56,758 bases of DNA. Source: Dehalococcoidia bacterium. Lineage in GTDB: Bacteria > Chloroflexota > Dehalococcoidia > GIF9 > UBA5629. Of the stretch, positions 33,617-41,058 are shown one piece after another. Position numbers and translations under genes: made by a program. The notes beneath the pieces are model-generated. The model searched no databases. It was not told where the DNA came from and saw nothing but the letters and a program-made list of their open reading frames with translations. The first letter of the stretch is position 1. Each line of letters starts with the position of its first letter. Location: positions 1 to 56,758 of the forward strand of contig JAFGHL010000054.1 of NCBI GenBank assembly GCA_016930155.1, written 5' to 3'.

Positions 33617-34278
33617 AGACTAAAAAAGCCGTCCCACAGAAGATTCAGGCCGACCCGATCCAATTAAGGTTGGATTTCCACCATGAATCGGTGATGATGA
33701 CCGAATTCCTGGATGGGGGGCATAAAGTCAGGATGGTTTCAGCCCTCGATGTCGCCCATGCCCTGGCAAGCGAGCTGAGTTTTTCATCAGGGCTATTGCC
33801 CCAGAACACTCTCTGGTGGAGCAATACATCTTCCGGGCCAGTGATAGCACTCTACGAACCGCCCCGGATCCGGAAGATCGCCTTACAAGTCCAGGCCTTT
33901 AAAGAGCCGAAGAGATTTACTGTCCCGTTACCGGGGTTGATATTCCTCTGCCGGCCGGGACTGCCTCCCAGTATCTTTGCGGTGAAATCCCGCCCGACCA
34001 AATCTTCGGACAAAGTCTTCAAGGCCCCCTTATGCAATATCTTTGAGGACGGAAGGAGCTGCCCGGGCAACCACAAATATCCCTCAAGGGTAGAGGATAT
34101 CATCGAATCGTTCTTTATTTCCTTCTTCAGCTCGACCGGTGACCTGCAGGACCGGTCAAAGCGGTTCCCGAAATCAGTGGTTGAGTTATGGGAGTCCCTC
34201 GACAAGGAAAAGGAGTTCCCTCTCGAAGACATGGTCCAGCACGGGACAGTCAAAGACTTAATGGAGTTCACGAAATGA
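33613..34278 (+). CDS. PRTRC system protein B, E2-like
   Basis: 221 residues. The segments LPQNTLWWS, VPLPGLIFLCRPGLPPSIFAVK, APLCNIFEDGRSCPGN and the following helix with FISFFSS are the PRTRC-B pattern, a family grouped with prokaryotic E2-like (UBC-fold) proteins. Cys150 in GRSCPGN is the likely thioester-forming residue; Cys141 is a second candidate. Overlaps the gene before and the gene after by four bases each. Predicted to take the ubiquitin-like protein from the ThiF enzyme and pass it to a target. Confidence 0.8.
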   Translation: MKTKKAVPQKIQADPIQLRLDFHHESVMMTEFLDGGHKVRMVSALDVAHALASELSFSSGLLPQNTLWWSNTSSGPVIALYEPPRIRKIALQVQAFKEPKRFTVPLPGLIFLCRPGLPPSIFAVKSRPTKSSDKVFKAPLCNIFEDGRSCPGNHKYPSRVEDIIESFFISFFSSTGDLQDRSKRFPKSVVELWESLDKEKEFPLEDMVQHGTVKDLMEFTK

Positions 34279-34853
34279 AACCGGTGGGGTATTTCGCCAA
34301 CGGCGCCATCGAATTCAGCAGGAAAGGCGAGTTCTATAACTATATCCTGGCAGCCAACGGGGTATTCGTGACCGCCGATGACCAGCATTACGTGGCTTCG
34401 GTACGCATTGCCGACTGTGAACTTCGTGGGCTGGACAAATTCGAGAGTTATTTCGATTTACTCCACGGCAAGATCCCGGTGAGCCTCTTCGACCTGGCCC
34501 TCAACGCCTTCCTGGCGGACCCGGATTTCGAGAGATATTTAGCTATAACCTGGCAGGAAGACGGATATCACATCTGGCAGCCGGAGCAGAAGGTCTCCGA
34601 GACCAGAATCGAATACCAGACCATGGAGAACGTAGTCTTAGAATTGCACTCCCACGGCCGGATCCCCGCATGTTTCTCCGCCCAGGATAATCAGGATGAG
34701 CAGGGTTTCAGGATCTACGGAGTTGTGGGCTCGCTCCGGGAGCAGCCGAAAGTCAGATTACGGCTTGGAGTTTACGGCTACTTCCAGGAATTGAATTTTG
34801 AGGATATCTTCGCCGGCCCCTGCCCGATCCGAAACGGAGATGAAGATGACTAA
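34275..34853 (+). CDS. PRTRC system protein A, JAMM metallopeptidase
   Basis: 192 residues from the ATG at 34275, which overlaps the previous stop (ATGA); a longer frame would be buried in PRTRC-B. The C-terminal half carries a complete JAMM zinc motif: His125-Ser-His127, seven residues, Ser135, two residues, Asp138, with upstream glutamates (Glu118, Glu123). JAMM enzymes of this kind remove or process ubiquitin-like proteins. Predicted partner of the Ubl at 31888 and the E1 at 34846. Confidence 0.83.
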   Translation: MKPVGYFANGAIEFSRKGEFYNYILAANGVFVTADDQHYVASVRIADCELRGLDKFESYFDLLHGKIPVSLFDLALNAFLADPDFERYLAITWQEDGYHIWQPEQKVSETRIEYQTMENVVLELHSHGRIPACFSAQDNQDEQGFRIYGVVGSLREQPKVRLRLGVYGYFQELNFEDIFAGPCPIRNGDEDD

Positions 34854-35592
34854 CCTTTATTGGGGAGATTCCTGGGACAACGTCGCCGTGCTGGGTTGCG
34901 GGGGGACGGGGGGATTCGTAGCGGAAGGATTATGCCGGATGCTCCCGAAGAAATATAAGATCACACTAATAGACCATGATCGGGTCGAAGAGAGGAATCG
35001 TTTGAGGCAGAATTTCCACAGCGAGGACCTCGGGAAATTTAAATCGGAAGCCCTGGCTGAAAGATTTTGCCGGATATACAGCCGGGAGATCTTATACTCC
35101 GTCTGGCCATTGATGGCGCCTGATCATTTTCAATTGGTGATTGGCTGCGTTGACAACGCCAGGGCAAGGGAAATGCTTTCCCGATCTCATTATTCATGGT
35201 GGATCGATTCGGGGAATTCCAGACATTCCGGCCAGGTGCTCATCGGGAACACTCAAAAATGGCCGCCGCAGAATTTGAAGGCATTCTCTCAGCAGAAAAT
35301 GTATGCCAAACGGACCGTGAATTATCTCCCGGCTCCGACTCTGCAGTTGCCTTCCTTATTAGCACCCTCCCCGGCGCCCAGTTGCGCTGAGGATGATGAC
35401 CAGAGCCCGGTGATCAACCAGGCCATGGCCGCCCTGGTCCTGCAATTTGTTCATCGCCTGATCAACAGAGAGCTGGATTGGATGGGAGTTTACCTGGACC
35501 TCGAGGCCGGAACGATGAGCACGGTCCCGGCGACTCCCGAAACTGTGGCCCGCATGCTCGGAGTCAAAATAAACAGCCTGGTGGCGAAATGA
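34846..35592 (+). CDS. PRTRC ThiF-family E1-like adenylyltransferase
   Basis: 248 residues. The nucleotide-binding glycine motif VAVLGCGGTGGFVAEGL is at residues 13-29, the acidic and arginine motif is IDHDRVEERNRLRQNF (residues 42-57), and VIGCVDNARARE marks the second half of the Rossmann-like fold. Cys180 in PAPSCAED lies where ThiF/E1 proteins often place the thioester cysteine. No CxxC zinc pair. The ATG at 34846 has GGAG upstream; 34840 is an alternative. It overlaps the JAMM gene and would activate the C-terminal glycine of PRTRC-C with ATP. Confidence 0.85.
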   Translation: MTNLYWGDSWDNVAVLGCGGTGGFVAEGLCRMLPKKYKITLIDHDRVEERNRLRQNFHSEDLGKFKSEALAERFCRIYSREILYSVWPLMAPDHFQLVIGCVDNARAREMLSRSHYSWWIDSGNSRHSGQVLIGNTQKWPPQNLKAFSQQKMYAKRTVNYLPAPTLQLPSLLAPSPAPSCAEDDDQSPVINQAMAALVLQFVHRLINRELDWMGVYLDLEAGTMSTVPATPETVARMLGVKINSLVAK

Positions 35593-35726
35593 AATCACAA
35601 GCTGAACTTCTAAAACAGATCATCAAGGACAAAGGCAGCTGGGACGGCTGCGATGTAATCGAAATCACTGATTATTGTGTGGGTTGTAAATATGAAGAAT
35701 ATTGCAGGAGGCTGTTAAATGGATAG
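35589..35726 (+). CDS. 45-residue cysteine-containing protein
   Basis: Starts MKSQAELLKQIIKDKG. Four cysteines (CDVIEITDYCVGCKYEEYC) could bind zinc. Its ATG overlaps the ThiF stop and its end overlaps the next start, so it belongs to the same operon. The longer upstream frame is a shadow of ThiF. No family recognised. Confidence 0.6.
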   Translation: MKSQAELLKQIIKDKGSWDGCDVIEITDYCVGCKYEEYCRRLLNG

Positions 35727-36657
35727 GACGATCGTATTACCGGTGTCTGAAAACTACGACATGGACGAGATCACGGTGATCTATCGTCGGAGACCGGCCG
35801 GCAGTAAGGCTATCAGAACTCTCCCTCCTGAAGAAGCCCGAAAGTTATTATCCAAGCGGACTTACCGTAAATCGGGAAGATTAAAAACAACTTCAAAGCA
35901 CATTTATCGTAAATGGGATGACGATTACATTATCCAGAATGCTGGAACGGTGCCATGGAAGAGGATGGCCGAGCACCTCGGAGTGGAAATCAAGCCATTA
36001 AAAAAGCGAGTGGATTATCTTAAAAGGAAAGGAAAAATCACACATGAGACCAAGCGAGCAGGCGATGATGCTTTAACTGCGCTTTTGGAACTTGGTTATA
36101 AGAAGCGTGAGGCCATAAATGCCTTGTTTAATATCCCAAAGGATGAACCTACAGAATTCAGGGTTAAATTGGCTTTAAGCCAACTGGCCGGTGTGCAATT
36201 TAAGAACGGTGAGGTTATCAAAGAGTGGTCCGACGATGACGACCTCTATTTAGCCGAGCATTACAGAGACCCGATCTTAAAATTACTCGAGCATTTTAAC
36301 TGTCCTGAAAGGGAGATTAGGCAAAGAGTTTCGCATTTAAAAGACACCGGCTTGATCAAAGAGGAGCCTCAGAATGAGAGCTTACCCGCCCCCAGTTTCA
36401 TGAAGAGAGCATTGGACACGATGTTTGGCCGGTCCCAGGAAGATACCACGCCTATCGAGATCGGCCAGAAGGTCTGGGACTTCAAATACCACGAGGGCGA
36501 AGTGACCCGTCTCGAGGAAGCGCGCCAATGTGGGATCGTCTTCTTTCCTTCGATCAGTGAGGAGCGCAAATTCAATTACGACGGGATCCGCCGCATGATC
36601 AAAGCCTGGAAAGAAAAACAGGACCCGCCCAGAAAAGAGGGCGTTGCCAATGGGTAA
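35719..36657 (+). CDS. DNA-binding protein with two Myb/SANT-like units and a RuvA-C-like segment
   Basis: 312 residues. Two similar helix-turn-helix units read YRKWDDDYIIQNAGTVPWKRMAEHLG near residue 63 and KEWSDDDDLYLAEHYRDPILKLLEHFN near residue 168. Between them DDALTALLELGYKKREAINALF resembles domain III of RuvA, which contacts the RuvB motor. The C-terminus (about 245-300) looks like a small beta domain (IGQKVWDFKYHEGEVTRLEEARQCGIVFF). Probably a DNA-binding phage protein; role unknown. Confidence 0.6.
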   Translation: MDRTIVLPVSENYDMDEITVIYRRRPAGSKAIRTLPPEEARKLLSKRTYRKSGRLKTTSKHIYRKWDDDYIIQNAGTVPWKRMAEHLGVEIKPLKKRVDYLKRKGKITHETKRAGDDALTALLELGYKKREAINALFNIPKDEPTEFRVKLALSQLAGVQFKNGEVIKEWSDDDDLYLAEHYRDPILKLLEHFNCPEREIRQRVSHLKDTGLIKEEPQNESLPAPSFMKRALDTMFGRSQEDTTPIEIGQKVWDFKYHEGEVTRLEEARQCGIVFFPSISEERKFNYDGIRRMIKAWKEKQDPPRKEGVANG

Positions 36658-36669
36658 GGAGTTTTTGAA

Positions 36670-36888
36670 ATGAGCTACCCGATAGAAGTACCAGAGTACA
36701 TTCCAATGAAAAATCGTCTCCACGGGGTCTTGCAGGGAACTGAATACTATCACAACCCGGAAGAGCTGGACGCCTCTAAACGCAAAGGCCGGACATGGCA
36801 CACCAGCCCAGGTAACCCCTGCGCTGAAGGATTCCTGTCACCTGATTTAAGACATCTTTCTTTAGCAAGGTTGAGGGATTTGATTTGA
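36670..36888 (+). CDS. Hypothetical protein
   Basis: 72 residues, no motif recognised. Short gap after the previous gene, stop overlaps the next start. Included because the spacing and codon phase fit the operon. Confidence 0.5.
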   Translation: MSYPIEVPEYIPMKNRLHGVLQGTEYYHNPEELDASKRKGRTWHTSPGNPCAEGFLSPDLRHLSLARLRDLI

Positions 36889-37538
36889 GCTATTACGACT
36901 TCGATGAAATAGCCCGGAGGGAGCTCAAAACAGCTGCTCAGCTGGCTCCAAAGGTAAAGGGTTTTTATCATAGATACACTGAGCAGGAAGACGACTATAT
37001 CCGCATGCATTACAAACAGAGCAATGAGTCCGCTCAAGAGATTGCTTCCAAACTTAACCTGACGGCTAACCAGGTCAAGGGCCGTGCCCATGTCATGGGG
37101 CTGGGCAAGAAGACCCGCCATGCGAGGTACTGGACGCCGGAGGAGGACAAACAACTCAAAGAACTCATTCACCGGTACTCGATAACCACAATCTCGAATA
37201 TGATTAGCCACAGCCCCAACGCGATCAAGGTCCGCGCCACCCGTTTAAAAATTCATCTCAGATCACGGAACGGGTGGTACACCAAGAAAGATTGCTGCGA
37301 GATCCTCGGCATCGATCACAAACTATTGCAACCTTTCCTGGACTCCGGCGCGCTGAAGGCGACCTACCACAACGGCCGAAAGCCAAGCAAGAACGGCCTG
37401 GCCATGTGGCACATCGAGGGCAAGGATTTAAGGGAGTTCATCATCAAAAACTCACATGAATTCAACGGCCGTAATGTCAATTTGATCAAAATAGTCGACC
37501 TGGTGGGAAGAGGGAAAAATGCCCAACCGAATAATTAA
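36885..37538 (+). CDS. Myb/SANT-like DNA-binding protein
   Basis: 217 residues starting at TTG 36885. Two Myb/SANT-like units, RYTEQEDDYIRMHYKQSNESAQEIASKLN near residue 30 and YWTPEEDKQLKELIHRYSITTISNMI near residue 82, resemble those in the gene at 35719. A further winged-helix-like segment (GWYTKKDCCEILGIDHKLLQPFLDSGALKAT) follows. Likely binds phage DNA. The gene end overlaps the next start by 20 bases. Confidence 0.65.
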   Translation: MSYYDFDEIARRELKTAAQLAPKVKGFYHRYTEQEDDYIRMHYKQSNESAQEIASKLNLTANQVKGRAHVMGLGKKTRHARYWTPEEDKQLKELIHRYSITTISNMISHSPNAIKVRATRLKIHLRSRNGWYTKKDCCEILGIDHKLLQPFLDSGALKATYHNGRKPSKNGLAMWHIEGKDLREFIIKNSHEFNGRNVNLIKIVDLVGRGKNAQPNN

Positions 37539-38214
37539 AGAGTCGATCTGCACCAGCTGTGACATTGAGCAGCTCTCCCCGGTGGAGGAGATTTTCTTTT
37601 ATCGGTTAATCGTCAATTGTGATGACTACGGGCGGATGGACGGCAGGGTGCCGATACTCCGGGCGAAATGTTTCCCACTGCGCCTGGGGAAGGTATCCGA
37701 CGCCATGGTGGAGGGTTATTTGCAGAAACTATGCAGCGTGGGCATGGTGCAAATCTATGTCGTGGACAGAAAGCCCTACGTCCAGATTTCGACATGGGAA
37801 AAGCACCAGCAGCAACGAGCAAAGCGCAGCAAGTATCCCTCGCCTGATGGCAACGGAAATCAGATGATATCAGATGCACCCGTAATCCAATCCGAATCCG
37901 AAAGGGAATCCGAAAGGGAATCCGAAAAAGAAAATTCCAAAGAAAAAGGGGCCAAATATGAGGTCAGGCCCGGAGTGTTCCTTTCAGCCTCGGAGTGTGA
38001 AAAACTCATGGACCAATTCGGCGAGTCCGGCTCCAACGAGAGGATAGCTGCTTTTTCAGAGAGCAAGTTGGCACATGGGTACAAATACAAATCCGATTAC
38101 CACGCAATTTTGACCTGGGCACGCAAGGACAAAGGAAATGGGCACACCCCCCTGGGCGCCAGGGATCCGGACGGATACATCAAAGGCAAATACGGGAATT
38201 TGGTGGTGAGATGA
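37519..38214 (+). CDS. Phage replication protein (replisome organiser-like)
   Basis: 231 residues. The N-terminus (PNRIIKESICTSCDIEQLSPVEEIFFYRLIVNCDDYGRMDGRVPILRAKCFPLR) matches a winged-helix type found at the start of many Gram-positive phage replication initiators. A low-complexity linker made of repeated ESER/ESEK units (about 122-142) separates it from a C-terminal domain with W-R-K residues (DYHAILTWARKDKG). No helicase gene is visible nearby, so a host helicase may be recruited. Confidence 0.72.
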   Translation: MPNRIIKESICTSCDIEQLSPVEEIFFYRLIVNCDDYGRMDGRVPILRAKCFPLRLGKVSDAMVEGYLQKLCSVGMVQIYVVDRKPYVQISTWEKHQQQRAKRSKYPSPDGNGNQMISDAPVIQSESERESERESEKENSKEKGAKYEVRPGVFLSASECEKLMDQFGESGSNERIAAFSESKLAHGYKYKSDYHAILTWARKDKGNGHTPLGARDPDGYIKGKYGNLVVR

Positions 38215-38510
38215 ACGCAAAACAGAAGTTAATCATCGATGAGCGCTCCCAGGGAGTATGCGAGGCCCCGAACTGCCCGACTCCCAAATTCGGATTGCAA
38301 TATTGTCACCTCGAACCAAAAAGAATGGGCGGCCGGCATGGAAAATGGAAGGGGATTTTTGACGACGCCCGTAATCAGGCCCGGTTGTGTCTGCATCATC
38401 ATCACATCATCGACAACGTAGTCAATGCCCCGGTAATGAGGGACTTCTTATTGAGATTTCTCAAAAAGAAGATCGACCATGAAAGCTGGAGGGAGGAATA
38501 TTTTGGATAA
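38211..38510 (+). CDS. Small HNH-like zinc protein
   Basis: 99 residues. CEAPNC, YCHLEPKRMGG and ARLCLHHHHIIDN give the cysteine and histidine pattern of an HNH-like or NinG-like nuclease. Overlaps the replication gene by four bases. Could be a junction-processing nuclease; not certain. Confidence 0.6.
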   Translation: MNAKQKLIIDERSQGVCEAPNCPTPKFGLQYCHLEPKRMGGRHGKWKGIFDDARNQARLCLHHHHIIDNVVNAPVMRDFLLRFLKKKIDHESWREEYFG

Positions 38511-38892
38511 CGATCAGCACTTCTTCTTCCGGCTCAAGACCAACCCTGACCGGATCCGCAGGGATGGCCAGCGGGAATATCCGAAAGAGGTCTTCCCCTT
38601 CGGCTTACCTGGGGTTGCCTTATTCGCCCATGAATACGAGGGAATCTGGCATGTGACGGAAGTCTCCACTGGACTGTTGCTGACACGCGGGAATGAGCTT
38701 TTTGCAGCTCACGCGGATGCTGAGAAGATCATTAACGAGATGGGGAGAGAGAAGTTCATCGCGGCAATCAAGGACATTTTATCCAAACTAAATGAAGGCC
38801 TTGAATACGACTGCGAATCAAAACAATGGATCGATCCCGATAAACCCCGACCTTTTATCGCCCCGGAGATAAGTGGAGGAGCCGATGACTGA
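38503..38892 (+). CDS. Hypothetical protein
   Basis: 129 residues. TTG at 38503 is chosen because GGAGGGAGGAA lies just upstream; an ATG at 38479 is deep in the previous gene. Contains FPFGLPGVALFAHEYEGIWHVTEVSTGLLL and a helical C-terminus. No family recognised. Confidence 0.55.
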   Translation: MDNDQHFFFRLKTNPDRIRRDGQREYPKEVFPFGLPGVALFAHEYEGIWHVTEVSTGLLLTRGNELFAAHADAEKIINEMGREKFIAAIKDILSKLNEGLEYDCESKQWIDPDKPRPFIAPEISGGADD

Positions 38893-39388
38893 CTTTGACA
38901 TCGGGGATATCATGAGACCCCCCAGGAAGAGCCACAGGCGATATATGTATTCGGATGAAGTGGAAGGCCTAAATGGCAGCATTTTTGAGACAGCCAGCGG
39001 ATTCTGCAAATGGTGCGGGCAGCCGGTGAAACGCAAGGGCCAGCGCTTCTGCTCACCCATTCAAATTGACGATGGCCGCTGGCATTCTGAGTTTGAAACA
39101 CATCATTGTTACGCCATGTATTCATCCTTGTGGCTCACGATCCCGAGATGGAAGAGAGTAGTAATAATTCGGGATAAATTGATCTGCCAAATCTGCGGAG
39201 AAAAATTAACCAGATTGAATGAACACGGTATTGAGTTTCCTGATCCGGCCAGGATGGCTGTAGATCATATTCACCCCTACTCAAAAGGTGGCGAGACCAA
39301 ATTGGACAATCTTCAGTTGTTATGCCGGCCATGCAATTATAAAAAGAGAGACAAAACTGAATTAACGGAGCGTATGAAGCTTGGCTGA
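38885..39388 (+). CDS. HNH endonuclease
   Basis: 167 residues from ATG 38885 (GGAGGAG upstream). An N-terminal zinc knuckle (CKWCGQPVKRKGQRFCS) precedes a classical HNH domain (CQICGEKLTR, MAVDHIHPYSKGGETKLDNLQLLCRPCNYKK). HNH proteins near terminase genes often assist DNA packaging, but this one is some 1.7 kb upstream and may be a free homing or replication-linked nuclease. Confidence 0.83.
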   Translation: MTDFDIGDIMRPPRKSHRRYMYSDEVEGLNGSIFETASGFCKWCGQPVKRKGQRFCSPIQIDDGRWHSEFETHHCYAMYSSLWLTIPRWKRVVIIRDKLICQICGEKLTRLNEHGIEFPDPARMAVDHIHPYSKGGETKLDNLQLLCRPCNYKKRDKTELTERMKLG

Positions 39389-39614
39389 ATTACCTCATAT
39401 TGAGCCTCTCTGGGAAATAAAACGTCTGATGAGCATGACCCCCGGAAGATTCAAACACTTCAAAGAGCGCGGACCCGGGATGACGGCGCCCATCCGCCAT
39501 AACGAGAACTGGGTTTACTGGTGCCCTATTTGTGAGAAAAACTGGGAAGGCGAGCTCTATCACGAAGCTTATTTTGTGCCCTGCATGGGCTGCAGGGAGA
39601 AGGAGACAGCATGA
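39381..39614 (+). CDS. Small zinc-ribbon protein
   Basis: 77 residues; CPIC and a later CMGC form a probable zinc ribbon (WCPICEKNWEGELYHEAYFVPCMGC). Starts at TTG overlapping the HNH stop. No family recognised. Confidence 0.55.
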   Translation: MAELPHIEPLWEIKRLMSMTPGRFKHFKERGPGMTAPIRHNENWVYWCPICEKNWEGELYHEAYFVPCMGCREKETA

Positions 39615-39970
39615 AAGATATGCAGCTTACCCATCCATCGATATTCCCTGCAGTGCTGCGTGAAAACCAGCGGCAGATTGAGAAGTGGGGCATCCAGGAT
39701 CACTCACCTTTTGAATGGCTAACTTATGCCACCGAGGAACTCGGCGAACTGGCTAATGCCATATCAGAGCATCATAATAGAGGTGGCGATCCCGAAGCTG
39801 TATGGAAGGAGGCAATCCAAACTGCGACACTCTGCCTCAAGATAGCTGAGATGTATATAGCCCTGTCAATAAAGAGACAAGTTGAAGAAATGAACCAGGC
39901 CGCACGCCGCGGCGTAAAGATAACACCCGAGTCCTATATTGAAGATGGCTTAAAGAGAGGTGATTTGTGA
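39611..39970 (+). CDS. MazG-like nucleotide pyrophosphohydrolase
   Basis: 119 residues, all-helical. The motif EWLTYATEELGELANAISEHH with later KEAIQTATLCLKIAEMY gives the acidic metal-binding pattern of MazG/dUTPase-2 type hydrolases. In phages these tune nucleotide pools or alarmones during growth. Overlaps both neighbours. Confidence 0.7.
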   Translation: MKDMQLTHPSIFPAVLRENQRQIEKWGIQDHSPFEWLTYATEELGELANAISEHHNRGGDPEAVWKEAIQTATLCLKIAEMYIALSIKRQVEEMNQAARRGVKITPESYIEDGLKRGDL

Positions 39971-40467
39971 TTGAGTCATATTCAAATAAATTAATCAAAT
40001 TCGGACTCCGGCATTACATCGACATCGCCTCCGGCAACCCTCCTTTAAAGAAGGCCGCTGACCAGGGCTTCGTCAAATCCGCCGGCCGGAAGAATCCCAA
40101 CGAGACCTTCAATATCTGGTTAGCCGACATTCAAAGGGCGATCGCCGCCCTCCATAAAGACGACTTATGGTCCCGGATGGTCCGCGACGTGGGATTCGAA
40201 GTCATGAGAGCCAACCTCTCCAAGCTCCCGCCTATCCAGCGATACCTGGTAAAACACTGCATCTTCGGGGAGTGTTACTATTGCCAGAACTTGAAGGACT
40301 GCCCGGAGGAGAAGTTGGGTGACAGCTGCGATGAATCCGGCACCATCGGCAGGATGAGACGGTTCCTTAACGGCGAGGAATACAATGTCGGTGCCCTCCC
40401 TCATCAGTCTGCCCTTGCCCGAGGAAAAGACAAAATCGTTGAAGCATGTGTCAAGCCCCTGAAGTAA
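39967..40467 (+). CDS. Hypothetical protein with cysteine cluster
   Basis: 166 residues, GTG start overlapping the previous stop. A helical N-terminal part is followed by a possible metal site (HCIFGECYYCQNLKDC, DSC). Last gene of the early/middle operon before a strong promoter. No family recognised. Confidence 0.5.
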   Translation: MIESYSNKLIKFGLRHYIDIASGNPPLKKAADQGFVKSAGRKNPNETFNIWLADIQRAIAALHKDDLWSRMVRDVGFEVMRANLSKLPPIQRYLVKHCIFGECYYCQNLKDCPEEKLGDSCDESGTIGRMRRFLNGEEYNVGALPHQSALARGKDKIVEACVKPLK

Positions 40468-40480
40468 ACGTAACGCCCAC

Positions 40481-40509
40481 TTGACAACGCCGGGATAATA
40501 ATTTATCAT
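40481..40509 (+). promoter_or_regulatory. Candidate late promoter
   Basis: Perfect -35 TTGACA, 17-base spacer, -10 TATCAT. Start near 40516. It lies between the last early gene and the packaging genes, and an intrinsic terminator begins about seven bases after the start point. Confidence 0.7.
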
Positions 40510-40522
40510 TTATGGTAATGTA

Positions 40523-40550
40523 GGATTGGTGTAACAGCCAGTCCTTTTTT
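40523..40550 (+). terminator. Promoter-proximal terminator
   Basis: GGATTGG at 40523-40529 pairs with CCAGTCC at 40538-40544 (one T-G pair, extendable by one), loop of about six, then TTTTTT at 40545-40550. It could end the early operon and also stop transcripts from the promoter at 40481 after about 35 bases. Confidence 0.8.
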
Positions 40551-40556
40551 ATTACG

Positions 40557-40769
40557 ATGGATATTTTAAAAGAAGCCGAACAAATTGCACGGGAGAGAGA
40601 TTTAAATGCCCATCCATTTGACCTAAATAGGTTTCTGTTTGCCCGACGCGGTTACAATGTTTCGGATATTGTTCTTGATGAAATCCATCAATTCGATACT
40701 GGGCGCCGCGCTGAGGTGGAAGAGATTGTACGTAAATTCAAGCTTCCACCTTTTATAATACGGGATTAA
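40557..40769 (+). CDS. Hypothetical 70-residue protein
   Basis: Starts seven bases after the T-run of the terminator with no clear ribosome binding site. Helical, charged (MDILKEAEQIARERDLNAHPFDLNRFLFARRGYNVSDIVLDEI). Its place right after the candidate late promoter invites comparison with late-gene regulators, but no domain is recognised. Confidence 0.55.
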   Translation: MDILKEAEQIARERDLNAHPFDLNRFLFARRGYNVSDIVLDEIHQFDTGRRAEVEEIVRKFKLPPFIIRD

Positions 40770-40794
40770 CTTTATAATTTAAGAAATAATCTGA

Positions 40795-40816
40795 GCCCGC
40801 TCTGGCGGGTTTTTTG
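40795..40816 (+). terminator. Intrinsic terminator with conserved leader (copy 1)
   Basis: CCCGC-TCTG-GCGGG followed by six T. The 22 bases in front (TTTATAATTTAAGAAATAATCT) are nearly repeated before the terminator at 45969-45991. Confidence 0.8.
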
Positions 40817-40824
40817 TTGCCCAT

Positions 40825-40900
40825 CGCAAGGTAGAGCAGTTGGCAGCTCGCCTGGCCCATACCCAGGAGGTCAGCGGTTCGAGTCCGCTCCCTGCTACCA
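40825..40900 (+). tRNA. Phage tRNA (CAT), initiator-like
   Basis: D stem GAGC/GCTC, anticodon stem CCTGG/CCAGG with loop CCCATAC giving CAT, T arm AGCGG-TTCGAGT-CCGCT and encoded CCA. The acceptor CGCAAGG/CCCTGCT has mismatches at pair 1:72 and at the fifth pair. An unpaired first position is an initiator trait. Position 33 is C instead of the near-universal U, and the anticodon stem has two rather than three terminal G-C pairs, so function is uncertain. Confidence 0.75.
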
Positions 40901-41007
40901 TGAATGAAAATCCAGTTATCACTGGCTCTTCTTTTTATCCTCATTGATCTTTTCTTCGGAACATGGTTAAGGGTAAATTCGCCCTGGTGGCCTTACTGAA
41001 TACGAAA

Positions 41008-41058
41008 GTCATAAGGGCACAAATATAAAAAGTCATAAAGGTCATACGGAAAGTCATA
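41008..41058 (+). repeat. GTCATA direct repeats upstream of terS
   Basis: Four direct copies of GTCATA at 41008, 41032, 41041 and 41053, three inside AAGTCATAA. The last copy runs into the ATG of the small terminase gene. Small terminase subunits bind repeated sites near their own gene in several phages, so this may be a packaging recognition or autoregulatory site. Confidence 0.5.

Noticed and set aside
37900-37945. Short tandem repeat as a CRISPR-like array or VNTR
   Set aside because: The repeated units encode the ESER/ESEK linker of the replication protein in frame; there are no spacers.
40753-40944. Minus-strand frame reading GSRERTRTADLLGMGQ
   Set aside because: This is the well-known spurious translation of a tRNA; it covers the tRNA(CAT) gene and has no ribosome binding site.
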